Assembly (NCBI RefSeq): GCF_000626715.1
Contig: NZ_AQRA01000001.1
Location: 558,001 to 622,000, forward strand
Length of the DNA stretch: 64,000 nt
Reading direction: 5' to 3'
Source: Aquimarina atlantica
Lineage (GTDB): Bacteria; Bacteroidota; Bacteroidia; Flavobacteriales; Flavobacteriaceae
Shown: positions 55,646 through 64,000 of the stretch, piece after piece
Layout: each line of letters begins with the position of its first letter
Numbering within the stretch: the first letter of the stretch is position 1
The notes under the pieces: generated by a model
Seen by the model: only the letters and a program-made list of their open reading frames with translations
What the model was told of the DNA's origin: nothing
Database searches by the model: none
Translations under genes and position numbers: made by a program

Positions 55646-56674
55646 ATGAGTTTTAACAACAAAAGAATCTTTAGTCATATTATATTTTGGGTGGGAATTT
55701 TTCTTTTCTATATTTTTTCTTCTACTAATCCAGAATTGTTTGAACAATCTATAGAAACAACTTTGTTTAAACTCCCAATATTGATGATAGCTGCTTATAC
55801 TTTCAACTATTGGCAAATACCACATTATTTAAAGCATAAAAAATACATTGCTTTTGGATTATCTATGATTTTTATGATTATCATATTAGTTCTATTATTT
55901 CGTATAATGGGATATTATCATTTGGACAAATATTGCGCAGATGGTCCTTATCCATTAATTAGTTTAGACGATTTTCCATTTTACATGCTATCTTTTCATT
56001 TTCCTGCGTTGATCATGTATTTCTACAAAACCAATAAAGAACAAGAGTTAGAAAAAGAAAAAGTGTATCAATTAGAAAAAGAAAAAATAGCTACAGAACT
56101 TAAATACTTAAAAGCGCAGTTAAACCCTCATTTTTTATTCAATACATTAAACAACCTATATTCTTATGTGATTACCAAATCTCCTAAAGCGCCAGATATG
56201 GTATTACAACTCTCAGAAATTTTAGATTATATTTTATATAGAAGTCAGCAAACATCAGTTCCTTTGGTCGAAGAGATTCATACTATAGAAAATTATGTAG
56301 CGTTAGAACGAATTAAATATGGTAAACGATTACATGTTGTTTTTGAAAAAAATCATTTTAAAAATGAACAACCAATAACTCCATTATTACTGTTATCTAT
56401 TGTCGAAAATGCTTTTAAACACGGGGTTAGAGGAAATATTAAAAAACCAGAAATAAAAATTACGCTTGAGCAATTTGATGGATATATAGAATTTAGTGTC
56501 TGGAACACAAAACCAGAAACCGAATACAATCATAAAACGGATGAATATAAAAGTGGAATCGGCCTTGCCAATATCCAACGGCAATTAGACTTAATTTATC
56601 CTCAAAAACACAAATTTGAGATTGATGAATCTGATACGTTCTTTAGCTTAAAACTGACTTTAAAAACAAATTAA
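55646..56674 (+). CDS. LytS-type sensor histidine kinase (pair 8)
   Basis: 342 residues. Four membrane helices, coiled linker (EQELEKEKVYQLEKEKIAT), core LNPHFLFNTLNNLYSYVI (His162), ATPase SIVENAFKHGVR and SGIGLANIQRQL. Regulator begins 1 base after. Closest to kinase 4. Confidence 0.92.
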   Translation: MSFNNKRIFSHIIFWVGIFLFYIFSSTNPELFEQSIETTLFKLPILMIAAYTFNYWQIPHYLKHKKYIAFGLSMIFMIIILVLLFRIMGYYHLDKYCADGPYPLISLDDFPFYMLSFHFPALIMYFYKTNKEQELEKEKVYQLEKEKIATELKYLKAQLNPHFLFNTLNNLYSYVITKSPKAPDMVLQLSEILDYILYRSQQTSVPLVEEIHTIENYVALERIKYGKRLHVVFEKNHFKNEQPITPLLLLSIVENAFKHGVRGNIKKPEIKITLEQFDGYIEFSVWNTKPETEYNHKTDEYKSGIGLANIQRQLDLIYPQKHKFEIDESDTFFSLKLTLKTN

Positions 56675-56675
56675 T

Positions 56676-57374
56676 ATGGTACGATGCTTACTTGTTGATG
56701 ACGAATCTCCTGCAATTGATTTGCTAAAAAATCATATAAAAATGCTTGATAATCTAGAAATTGTTGCTAGTTGCTATAGTGCTGTAGAAGCCTTTGAGGT
56801 CATCAAAAAAGAAGAAATCGATTTGTTATTTTTAGATATTGAAATGCCCGTTTTAAAAGGTCTGGATTTTCTAAAAACATTACAACACCCTCCTAAAGTG
56901 ATAATTACGACAGCCTACAGAGAATATGCCATAGAAGGGTACGATTTGGATATTATAGACTATTTATTAAAACCTATTTCTTTTGATCGTTTTGTAAAAG
57001 CTGTCGATCGCTATTATGAAAGAGTACAATCTTCTGCTTTGGCTATTGCCGAAAAGAACGATACATTTTTTTATGTAAACGTGAACAAAAAACACATTAA
57101 GATCATATTTGATGACGTATTATATATCGAAAGCCTAAAAGATTATGTAAAAATCCATACTGCTCGCCAAAAATTGGTAGTAAAAAGTAACATCGGTAAA
57201 ATAGAAACTCAACTCCCTTCATCTCTATTTCTACGTACCCACCGTTCTTATATTGTTGCTATTGACAAAATTACGGCATATACACAAAAAGATGTAGAAA
57301 TAGATACTATAGAAATCCCAATCGGATCTAGCTATGCTAACAAAGTCTTCTCTATATTATCACATACTCGATAG
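56676..57374 (+). CDS. LytTR response regulator (pair 8)
   Basis: 232 residues. Receiver with Asp8/Asp9, phospho-acceptor Asp54 (LLFLDIEMPVLKG), Thr78/79, Lys99. LytTR domain from about 130 (YIESLKDYVKIHT, FLRTHRSYIVAIDKI). Paralogue of regulator 4 (TTAYREYAIEGYDLDIIDYL). Followed by a TPR lipoprotein gene 120 bases downstream. Confidence 0.93.
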   Translation: MVRCLLVDDESPAIDLLKNHIKMLDNLEIVASCYSAVEAFEVIKKEEIDLLFLDIEMPVLKGLDFLKTLQHPPKVIITTAYREYAIEGYDLDIIDYLLKPISFDRFVKAVDRYYERVQSSALAIAEKNDTFFYVNVNKKHIKIIFDDVLYIESLKDYVKIHTARQKLVVKSNIGKIETQLPSSLFLRTHRSYIVAIDKITAYTQKDVEIDTIEIPIGSSYANKVFSILSHTR

Positions 57375-57493
57375 TAACTATACTTAGACACTTTTGTAGT
57401 TTTTATCACTGGTTACTCTAGCATCCTCTACTTTTTAAGAATAGTATCCATATCAAGCATAATTTTACCATAAATTAATTCAAAAATGTAGAT

Positions 57494-58363
57494 ATGAACA
57501 TGTTTAAACATCTAAGTGTTTTTTTACTTATAGTAAGTTTTTCATCTTGCCAATCCCAGAAAACAGAACGTGAAATTGAAGATGAATTTGTTAAAAAGTA
57601 TGCCCCTTCAAATTTAAATACTCATGGGTTTACTCTACCTGTAGATTCAAAAATACCAGAGGTACATCAGCTTTTTAATGATTTGTCAAAGAACTTCTAT
57701 TTTTATGGAGATAAAGATGAATTTGAAAAAAAAGCTGCCAAAATTATTGAATTGGACCCCAATTACCCGAGCGGAGTTTTAATGAGTGGTTTTTATGTAC
57801 AAGATCCCGAAGAATATAAAAAACTGGTTACCAAATCCTATACCCTTTCAAAAAAAACGACATTAAAATCTGAACGAGATATCATGCAAGCGGAGTATTC
57901 TCTTTTAGTAGAAGAAAATTATCCTAAGGCCCAAAAATACTTTCAGAAAGTAGTCGATATGTATCCAAAAAGTGCTGCTGCCATTTGGTCTTTGGGTATG
58001 GCATATTATTACAATAATGAATATGATAAAGCTCTGGAATGCTACAAAAAAAGTACCGAGTTAATTCCTAATCTACCAAAAGGATACGAATTTATGTCGG
58101 TTATGTATTATCAAAAGAAAGAATATAAAAAGGCATTAGAATATCTTGAAAAGGCCAAAAAATATGGGGCCAACACCAAAAATGACATCTATTTTGCAGA
58201 GTACGAGCATATTGTTTACTACAAAAATGGGTTTTATGATAAAACAATGAAGTCTATTGAAAAAGCCTATGCTTATGGAAAGTATTTTAAAAACAGTGAA
58301 AGCTTAAAAAAGACTTATCAAGCTGCTAAAAAGAAATTTGATTCGATACAATCATCAAAATAA
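57494..58363 (+). CDS. TPR lipoprotein
   Basis: 289 residues. Lipobox SFSSCQSQ (Cys18). Several TPRs: (NYPKAQKYFQKVVDMYPK), (AAAIWSLGMAYYYNNEYDKAL), (PKGYEFMSVMYYQKKEYKKAL). TPR lipoproteins assemble protein complexes at the outer membrane. It sits behind LytTR pair 8 and could be a target or a partner of the S41 peptidase. Confidence 0.83.
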   Translation: MNMFKHLSVFLLIVSFSSCQSQKTEREIEDEFVKKYAPSNLNTHGFTLPVDSKIPEVHQLFNDLSKNFYFYGDKDEFEKKAAKIIELDPNYPSGVLMSGFYVQDPEEYKKLVTKSYTLSKKTTLKSERDIMQAEYSLLVEENYPKAQKYFQKVVDMYPKSAAAIWSLGMAYYYNNEYDKALECYKKSTELIPNLPKGYEFMSVMYYQKKEYKKALEYLEKAKKYGANTKNDIYFAEYEHIVYYKNGFYDKTMKSIEKAYAYGKYFKNSESLKKTYQAAKKKFDSIQSSK

Positions 58364-58400
58364 TAAAGCATAAAATAGTGAATAGTTAAAATAGTTATTT

Positions 58401-58437
58401 AATAACCTTTGGACTTCGGTATCAAAGGTTATTTTTT
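58401..58437 (+). terminator. Hairpin terminator after the TPR lipoprotein
   Basis: AATAACCTTTG (58401-58411) pairs with CAAAGGTTATT (58423-58433), then a T-run (to 58437). It overlaps the last codons of the convergent AraC gene, whose stop is at 58422-58424, an economical arrangement. Confidence 0.8.
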
Positions 58438-59471
58438 CTATACGACGATGGTGTTATGCCTTCAAATTTTTTGAATGCACCATTAAAAGAAGAAAGACTA
58501 CTAAAACCTGTATCAAAGGCGATTGATGAAATGGTATATTTATCATTTCCTGTATTCGAAAGTAGTTGTTTTGCATCTTGAATTCGATAATAATTAATAA
58601 AATCGTTAAAATTCCGTTTGGCGTATTGGTTAATAACCGATGAGGTAAGTTGTGTACTCTTTCCTATCATTCCACTTAGTTTTGCAAGAGATACATCAGC
58701 CTCGAGATACAGCTTAGAATCAATGACCAATTTTGAAATCTTATTAAATAAAAGATTATTATTATTTACTTTAAACACATTACCATCTTGTTCTGTAGCT
58801 TTAAGTTGAAATGCCTTAAAGCTTAAAAAATAGATCACTACAGAATATACAATTGGTCCTACAACATAGGGTACGGTTTCATCTAATATATTAAGAACAT
58901 AAGATCCCCAGATAAGCACAAAACCAATAATTAAGAGATATAACCAATGTAGTATAGCACTACGAGATTTTGTTTGTTGCTCTTCTTTATACTGCTTCTT
59001 TATGCGTTTTAAGATTCTCCAGGATAAAACGATATAAAAAGCGAAATGCAGGTATATAAAAACGAGACCACTCGAAAAAATGATGATAACCAACTTACTA
59101 TTTTCGTACCATTCTTTAGTCACAAAAAGACTAGCAATAAAAATTAAAATAAATGGAATGAATTCTGAAATGTAATACTTAGGTAATTTGAAATCAGGAT
59201 GTGTCATCCCCAATACATACCACCTTAAAAGTGGACCGATTAATAACAGAAAGGTTAGCCCTATAAAAATAAATATCGGTTCTAAATCATCACCAAAATT
59301 TAACATGACCGATTTACCTATTCTAAATGCCATACATACCAGAATCAATCCCAGCAAAAGATTGCTCAATGTTTTTTTCTTTTTGAATACAGTTAAGTAA
59401 AAGGCAAATAATACGCCATGCAAAAGCCCTGCACTACTAACAATAATAAGTAATATATCTAAAAAACTCAA
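58422..59471 (-). CDS. Membrane-anchored AraC-family regulator (TTG start)
   Basis: 349 residues. Seven hydrophobic helices in 1-225, then an AraC domain (VSLAKLSGMIGKSTQLTS; IAFDTGFSSLSSFNGAFKKFEGITPSS). No ATG exists between the in-frame upstream stop and this start, so TTG at 59471 is the best start; homologues open with the same hydrophobic segment. Upstream gene-free stretch is 109 bases. Its targets are unknown; the DJ-1 protein gene upstream is on the same strand. Confidence 0.83.
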   Translation of the reverse strand: MSFLDILLIIVSSAGLLHGVLFAFYLTVFKKKKTLSNLLLGLILVCMAFRIGKSVMLNFGDDLEPIFIFIGLTFLLLIGPLLRWYVLGMTHPDFKLPKYYISEFIPFILIFIASLFVTKEWYENSKLVIIIFSSGLVFIYLHFAFYIVLSWRILKRIKKQYKEEQQTKSRSAILHWLYLLIIGFVLIWGSYVLNILDETVPYVVGPIVYSVVIYFLSFKAFQLKATEQDGNVFKVNNNNLLFNKISKLVIDSKLYLEADVSLAKLSGMIGKSTQLTSSVINQYAKRNFNDFINYYRIQDAKQLLSNTGNDKYTISSIAFDTGFSSLSSFNGAFKKFEGITPSSYRKNNL

Positions 59472-59580
59472 TAGACCTTTTTTTCCAAATGTAACGATAT
59501 TTAAAATTCAAAGAAAGTACAAATTTAGTAATGATTTGTACTTTCTATCTAAGATAAATACCAGTGTATACTTTACATAC

Positions 59581-60687
59581 TTATATGTTTTTGGATTCGC
59601 TTTTTGCATATGATGTTAAACTAACAAGATTAAAAAACCGTCCAATACTACCTCTCATGATTGCAACGGCACCATGTACCGCTATAAGTTCCCTGGCCAA
59701 AGGTTTATTTTCGACAGTTGATATCTGCCTAATTACTTCTTTGGCTTTCTGAGTACCTTCTTCTTCATAAGCTATTAATACCTTCATTGCATTCTCTTCT
59801 GCTGTGATTTCTCTATGTTTTGGTGTATATCCTAATGCCGAAATCATCGTTTCGGCCAATCTCCATGTAGACCAGGGGTTTTGGCCAGTTACTAAGTTTT
59901 GATCACGGCTAATATGCTCTAAGTACATAGCTCCTTTACTAAACCGTGCTCCCTGAGCTGTTAATTTATCTTGTAGAAAAAATGGAAATATAGTCTCTGC
60001 ATCTGGAATAAGTAGTAATTCCTCGTCGTTGGTAAAGCTGCTCACTTTTTTGTTTTCTAATAACGGGCGACCATTATCTAGAGTTACATTTACCAAAGCC
60101 GCCGGACCGTGACATACTGCTCCTATAACTTTATTTGATTGATATAAATAACGTACAATATCTTGAATAGCTTTATTTTCTGGAAAATCGAACATTGCCC
60201 CTTTTCCGCCTGCAAAGAATACAGCTTCATACGCTTCTGGGGTAATATCTTTTACCATAATAGTATGTTTTACTTTGTGTTGAGCAATACTATCGTTTAA
60301 AAATGCAAAATCATATTTTCCCATATCATCATCATCGATCACCACTGGTGGCTCTCCTCCTAACGGACTGGCAATGTCAACTTCAAAACCATTAGCCTGA
60401 AACACATAATAAGCACGCGATAACTCGGTTAACTCATATCCTGTACTTTTATCGGTACTTCCCATAGTATTAGCACTTGTCACTATAGCCAAAATCTTTC
60501 CTCGTGATGGCTGTATATCTTCAGATAAATATGGTAAATCCACTGTTTGTGTCATAGACACATCCGGACCTATTTCTTCCGATGAGGGCAATAAACTTAT
60601 AAACCACCAACCAAATACAAAAAGTAAGACAATTACACTACCAAGGACAGCTAGACTCCATTTAAGGATTGGATATTTTTTTAACAT
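59581..60687 (-). CDS. Membrane-anchored DJ-1/PfpI-superfamily protein
   Basis: 368 residues. N-terminal transmembrane anchor (SLAVLGSVIVLLFVFGWWF), DJ-1/PfpI domain about 63-290: LAIVTSANTMGSTDKSTGYELTELSRAY (Glu85 of the typical E-C-H set), and nucleophile GAVCHGPAALVN (Cys192, His193). Members include chaperone/glyoxalase III/deglycase and peptidase activities. The C-terminal 90 residues are an additional helical region. Likely faces the periplasm. Downstream of the small peptide gene and its terminator. Confidence 0.85.
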   Translation of the reverse strand: MLKKYPILKWSLAVLGSVIVLLFVFGWWFISLLPSSEEIGPDVSMTQTVDLPYLSEDIQPSRGKILAIVTSANTMGSTDKSTGYELTELSRAYYVFQANGFEVDIASPLGGEPPVVIDDDDMGKYDFAFLNDSIAQHKVKHTIMVKDITPEAYEAVFFAGGKGAMFDFPENKAIQDIVRYLYQSNKVIGAVCHGPAALVNVTLDNGRPLLENKKVSSFTNDEELLLIPDAETIFPFFLQDKLTAQGARFSKGAMYLEHISRDQNLVTGQNPWSTWRLAETMISALGYTPKHREITAEENAMKVLIAYEEEGTQKAKEVIRQISTVENKPLARELIAVHGAVAIMRGSIGRFFNLVSLTSYAKSESKNI

Positions 60688-60812
60688 AATATGATTTTTA
60701 GAATTACAGTAGTACGAAGTAATACCAAAATCACTGTAAAAACTGTCGAAATGATAATTCCGTCAGATTAAATTATGTTTTGAATACCTTATGTAGTAAT
60801 CAGATAAGCAAA

Positions 60813-60840
60813 AAGAGACCATCTATAAAGATGGTCTCTT
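60813..60840 (-). terminator. Terminator of the small peptide gene
   Basis: Minus-strand hairpin: 12-bp arms 60813-60824 and 60829-60840 (AAGAGACCATCT / AGATGGTCTCTT) with a 4-base loop, followed by a U-run from AAAAA at 60810-60814. It is 54 bases after the peptide stop codon and before the DJ-1 gene start. Confidence 0.85.
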
Positions 60841-60893
60841 TGAATATTCTAAATAAGTTCGATTAGAATTTTAATACCATAATTGAAGAAATG

Positions 60894-61070
60894 TTAGCAT
60901 ATATATTGACCGCTCCAAGGTAAATAACAGCATACCTTAACGCCATCTACATATATAAATGATCCATCTCCACCACACGGACGGCTTGGACCTGCGCTTC
61001 CGTCGATGTTTTTTTGCTCGTTCTTAGACAACTCTTTAGCTCCGGTTACGTTTAAAAGTGTTTTTTTCAT
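60894..61070 (-). CDS. Small double-glycine-type, cysteine-rich precursor peptide (bacteriocin/RiPP-like)
   Basis: 58 residues from ATG at 61070 to TAA at 60894. The N-terminal half has the form of a bacteriocin/RiPP leader as found in many Bacteroidota: MKKTLLNVTGAKELSKNEQK then NIDGS, a variant of the LxxxEQKxIxGG double-glycine signal with Gly-Ser. The C-terminal part after residue 25 has four cysteines (32, 47, 48 and 58), Pro/Gly-rich turns and a CC pair, ending in IC. It has its own weak promoter-like upstream sequence and a strong terminator. No C39 peptidase transporter, cyclase or other modifying enzyme is in the window, so maturation would need genes elsewhere. Too short for standard gene-length cutoffs. 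Confidence 0.65.
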   Translation of the reverse strand: MKKTLLNVTGAKELSKNEQKNIDGSAGPSRPCGGDGSFIYVDGVKVCCYLPWSGQYIC

Positions 61071-61118
61071 AATTCAGAATTTTAGGTTTTGAGAATATAT
61101 TTTGATAACATTTAACCT

Positions 61119-61149
61119 TAAATTTAATGTTTTTTAATTCTGTGATCAA
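61119..61149 (-). promoter_or_regulatory. Possible promoter of the small peptide gene
   Basis: On the minus strand TTG (61147-61149) and TAAATTTA (61119-61126) are separated by 20 bases, close to the Bacteroidota -33 TTTG and -7 TAnnTTTG pattern (seven of eight positions in the -7 box). It lies about 49 bases before the start codon. Confidence 0.4.
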
Positions 61150-61196
61150 TTACATTAATTAAACTTTAAGAATTATAGTATAAACAATCCTAATGT

Positions 61197-61226
61197 AAAA
61201 ACCCATCACTAAAATGATAGGTTTTT
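61197..61226 (-). terminator. Terminator of the DUF6503-like/TonB receptor unit
   Basis: AAAAACCCATCA (61197-61208) pairs with TGATAGGTTTTT (61215-61226) with one mismatch. On the minus strand it is followed by T-rich sequence. It ends the unit of the genes at 61315 and 62128. Confidence 0.7.
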
Positions 61227-61314
61227 ATTGGTAGAATTGGCTAATTCATTACCATATATCATCGACATGGTATTATCGTTACACCACATCGTACTCATTA
61301 TCAACATGAGGTGT

Positions 61315-62115
61315 TTATTTCGCTAGTAATTCTCTTTTAAATCCGTTATTAAATTTAACATTTGTAGTGGTTTGTTCATACAATACTTTACCTTTAATAT
61401 TTCCATCCCAATCTGCTGGAATTACCTTTCGTTTTGCCATAAAAGTATATCCGTTAACAGTTTCATACTCTATTTCCATAAGAGATATTCCTAATGTACT
61501 TCCTTTTACAGTAAACAAAAACCTGTCTACAAGAAAAGTAGTTGGATTAATATACAGTACAAAATCATCCTGAACATCCCCTACTCCTTTATCAAAGCCT
61601 ATTTTTACTATTTTATAATTGATTTTGTTATGCACTCTATTAGGTAACTGCGTATACACAATACCTTTATCTAATAGCTTAGGCATCATGGTAAACCAGT
61701 AATAATTGGCTCTACGTAAAAAATCAGAACTTAGTAATGTTCGTGTATCTGTTATCTTAGTATTTCCAATAGTCATCCACGAATTACCAGTGCTTTCGTA
61801 GTACTGAGTAACAATTCCCTTTTCTTTAGGAAGCACAAATACATTATGTGTTTTATATTGCCCCCAGGATACTTCTCCGTTAAAAATATAACGTTCTATA
61901 GAAATATCACTTTTTTTAGTCCTTGGATTATAAAAATCATAAGTAAACTCTACATCTTTCAGTTTTTTAAGCAGTTCGTAATTTCCTGTCTTAGCAACCA
62001 TTTTTTCTATTAGTACTTTGGCAGAATTGCTACTTGACAACTCCTTTTTTTGAGCAAAAGTTGTATTAACGAGCATACAGGTTATAATATATGCAATGTG
62101 TATTTTTAATTTCAT
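61315..62115 (-). CDS. Exported DUF6503-like (outer-membrane lipoprotein-sorting-like) protein
   Basis: 266 residues. Signal peptide to about 21 (TTFAQK). The mature part resembles the LolA/LolB-like beta fold found in DUF6503 proteins: DVEFTYDFYNPRTKKSDISIERYIF, VDRFLFTVKGSTLGISLMEIEYE, VNGYTFMAKRKVIPADW. Probably periplasmic. It directly follows the TonB receptor gene (12 bases), and its terminator is at 61197. Family assignment is by pattern only. Confidence 0.65.
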   Translation of the reverse strand: MKLKIHIAYIITCMLVNTTFAQKKELSSSNSAKVLIEKMVAKTGNYELLKKLKDVEFTYDFYNPRTKKSDISIERYIFNGEVSWGQYKTHNVFVLPKEKGIVTQYYESTGNSWMTIGNTKITDTRTLLSSDFLRRANYYWFTMMPKLLDKGIVYTQLPNRVHNKINYKIVKIGFDKGVGDVQDDFVLYINPTTFLVDRFLFTVKGSTLGISLMEIEYETVNGYTFMAKRKVIPADWDGNIKGKVLYEQTTTNVKFNNGFKRELLAK

Positions 62116-62127
62116 AATCTTGTAATT

Positions 62128-64000
62128 TTATAAGAATTTATCAGCTTTTTCATTTTTATCTCGTTTTTTACGTTTTAGTCCTTTATTTTTTCCTCCTCCA
62201 AAACGGTAAGACAACCCAAAATAAACCGATTGACTATCACGTCTAAATTCACCTTCCTGGATAATAGTTCTATAAGCCTCAAAAGCAAATCTTTGCGTTC
62301 TTAAAATATCATTAAAATTAACACTAAAAGTTCCTTTTCCCTTAGCAAAATTGTAACGTGCACCAGCATTTACGAAAACATTGTCCTTTAATTCATATTG
62401 TAATATTTTTTGTGGACCACTATAAAAAGTAAAGATCTGGAACGTTAAGTTTTTAGAAGCTTTAAAACTATTATTAAGCCTTGCATTTAATAGGGTATTA
62501 TTAACTTTTACATTTTGACCTTCGATAACTCCTTTTTGTGTTCTGGTGTATACATCAAAGTTGGCATTAAAATTCCACCATTTTATAGGTCGATAACTTG
62601 CAGAAAACTCAACTCCATAAGCATCATTACTATCAAAATTCGCATAATCAAGAATAAGTAGAGTTGGATTATCTTGGTCAAAATAACCTATTCTATTAAT
62701 CTCATCATTAATTTTTCTATAAAAACCACCAAACGTTATATTGCCTTTATTTATTTTTCTGTTATAATTCAATTCGATCGAATTGGTAAACTGTGGCCTT
62801 AAGTTTGGATTACCAACGATAATAATCTGTGGGGTGCTAATTCTTCGTATAGGACTTATCTGATTTAGTGATGGCCTATCAATTCGTCTGCTAAAACTTA
62901 ATTGGTATGAGTTTTTCTGCTCTTCGTCGGGAGTGTATTTTAAAAATCCAGAAGGAAACACATTAAAAAGATGATCTTTAAAACTATCCTGTGGTTCTCC
63001 AACTTCATTAAATTGAGTCGTTACATTATAATCTTCTAACCGAACTCCGATATTATATTGCCATCTATTAAAATTTTGACTAAAAGTTGTATAAAATGAA
63101 TAAATATCTCTATCATAAGAAAAAGTCGAATTTCTAAAATCCACACGACTGGTTTCATAAGAGTTATCGGTACGTCGCAGACGTGTTTCTACTCCGATTT
63201 CTACGGTTGATTTCTCGTTAAGAGGGTTTACATAATCAAGATTTACTATCGTATTTGTTCGTTTATCATCAACAACTTCTGCATAATTGTTTATGGGCGT
63301 GTTTCCCGTAAATTTAAAATCGTTAGCAATATCGCTTTGTAGTGTATTATAGTCTAATTCAAGCTCTATTGTATGTCCTTCTTTAGCAAAAGAATGTAGA
63401 AAATCAACATTATAAGTCGAATTTACATTATCTCTTTCAATAGTATCAAACTGTGTGAAGTTTGAAAGAGGGTCATTAAAAAAAGTAAGTGTTTTTTTAC
63501 CCTCGAGATCTGCTTTAAACAAATTTTGATTGGTATACACCGAAAATGTATTTTTTTCGTTGATATAATAGTCGACACCTACTTTAAATAGGTGTGATGT
63601 ACGACCATTATTATTTTTGGTTAACTGATTCGTTTGTTCTATAGTTCTTGTCACTGTACCATCTGTAACCTGTGTTCCAAAGCGATTGCCATAACTCCCG
63701 TAAAAATTAGTTTTCCCTGTTCTGTAATTCAAACTCAAAGAATTGTTAAATCGTGCTTTTTGTCCAAAAGTTACCCCAGAGTTTATAGATCCGTTAAACC
63801 CTAAACGAGTACTCTTTTTTAAGATGATATTTATAATTCCGCTCATACCTTCGGGATTATATTTTGATGATGGATTTGTGATGAGTTCTATAGATTTGAT
63901 TGATGTAGATGGTATTTGTTGTAATAAATCGGTGGTACTAATGTTAGTTGGTTTTCCATCAACCAGGATACGAACATTCTCATTACCCCGAAGAGAAATT
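62128..64000 (-). CDS. TonB-dependent receptor, partial (5' end beyond the window)
   Basis: The reading frame is open from the window end at 64000 to the stop at 62128, 623 codons plus the stop. At the right edge the plug domain reads ISLRGNENVRILVDGKP, then NPSSKYNPEGMSGIINIILK, the same motifs as in the receptor at 44066. The rest is a beta-barrel ending GLSYRFGGGKNKGLKRKKRD, with an unusually basic tail. The missing part should hold the signal peptide, regulatory-like domain and start of the plug. Upstream genes are not visible. Ligand unknown. It lies next to the DUF6503-like protein (12 bases). Confidence 0.9.
   Translation of the reverse strand, partial: ISLRGNENVRILVDGKPTNISTTDLLQQIPSTSIKSIELITNPSSKYNPEGMSGIINIILKKSTRLGFNGSINSGVTFGQKARFNNSLSLNYRTGKTNFYGSYGNRFGTQVTDGTVTRTIEQTNQLTKNNNGRTSHLFKVGVDYYINEKNTFSVYTNQNLFKADLEGKKTLTFFNDPLSNFTQFDTIERDNVNSTYNVDFLHSFAKEGHTIELELDYNTLQSDIANDFKFTGNTPINNYAEVVDDKRTNTIVNLDYVNPLNEKSTVEIGVETRLRRTDNSYETSRVDFRNSTFSYDRDIYSFYTTFSQNFNRWQYNIGVRLEDYNVTTQFNEVGEPQDSFKDHLFNVFPSGFLKYTPDEEQKNSYQLSFSRRIDRPSLNQISPIRRISTPQIIIVGNPNLRPQFTNSIELNYNRKINKGNITFGGFYRKINDEINRIGYFDQDNPTLLILDYANFDSNDAYGVEFSASYRPIKWWNFNANFDVYTRTQKGVIEGQNVKVNNTLLNARLNNSFKASKNLTFQIFTFYSGPQKILQYELKDNVFVNAGARYNFAKGKGTFSVNFNDILRTQRFAFEAYRTIIQEGEFRRDSQSVYFGLSYRFGGGKNKGLKRKKRDKNEKADKFL

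Overview
The window is chromosomal DNA of a member of the Bacteroidota, most likely a marine flavobacterium of the Flavobacteriaceae. The evidence is low G+C with A/T-rich intergenic stretches, many Sec and lipoprotein signal peptides with little Shine-Dalgarno sequence, outer-membrane beta-barrel receptors with a carboxypeptidase-regulatory N-terminus, membrane-anchored AraC regulators, and an unusual density of LytS-type kinases paired with LytTR response regulators. I see no tRNA, rRNA, CRISPR array, prophage or complete insertion sequence.

Layout. 1-3.1 kb: a frameshifted membrane AraC regulator and a BspA-like (DUF285) surface lipoprotein. 3.1-8.1 kb: LytS/LytTR pair 1 with a downstream M20 amidohydrolase and an S41 peptidase. 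8.3-11.6 kb: pair 2, divergent from an outer-membrane protein and an M23 peptidase. 11.9-16 kb: a serine hydrolase, a SnoaL/DinB/ankyrin trio and an AraC regulator. 16.3-23.5 kb: a minus-strand set of secreted hydrolases (PD40 protein, two beta-lactamase-fold proteins, an esterase), divergent from pair 3. 23.7-27.6 kb: an ABC-2 exporter, a lipoprotein and a metzincin-like secreted protein. 27.6-32.3 kb: PD40, SUMF1-like and TolB-like proteins, divergent from pair 4. 32.4-39.8 kb: DUF4386 protein, pair 5, CPBP protease, serine hydrolase, pair 6 and a Crp/Fnr regulator. 39.9-42.1 kb: glyoxalase-fold protein, small secreted protein, fatty acid hydroxylase. 42.1-48.7 kb: pair 7, divergent from TonB receptor-YceI-PepSY-DUF3500. 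48.7-54 kb: a 7TMR-DISM hybrid-type sensor kinase and a two-gene FAD oxidoreductase operon. 54-58.4 kb: an S41 peptidase divergent from pair 8, then a TPR lipoprotein. 58.4-64 kb: an AraC regulator, a DJ-1/PfpI protein, a previously unmarked 58-residue double-glycine-type peptide gene, a DUF6503-like protein and a truncated TonB receptor.

The unifying theme is eight complete LytS/LytTR pairs in 64 kb. Most lie beside secreted or envelope hydrolases or an outer-membrane receptor. Several of the shared intergenic regions carry direct repeats spaced exactly 21 bp, the geometry known for LytTR-family DNA binding (9-bp half sites separated by 12 bp). The clearest are at 10120-10152 (a perfect match to the published LytTR consensus), 39082-39111 and 43937-43998 (four copies arranged symmetrically). 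The simplest reading is an array of paralogous local signalling modules, each a sensor, a regulator and its own envelope or secreted targets.

The most novel items are the small cysteine-rich precursor-like peptide at 60894-61070, the HExxHxxGxxH secreted protein at 26789-27538, and the putative catalytically dead serine hydrolase at 18538-20370. Functions below are inferred from visible motifs and family knowledge. No database search was possible.
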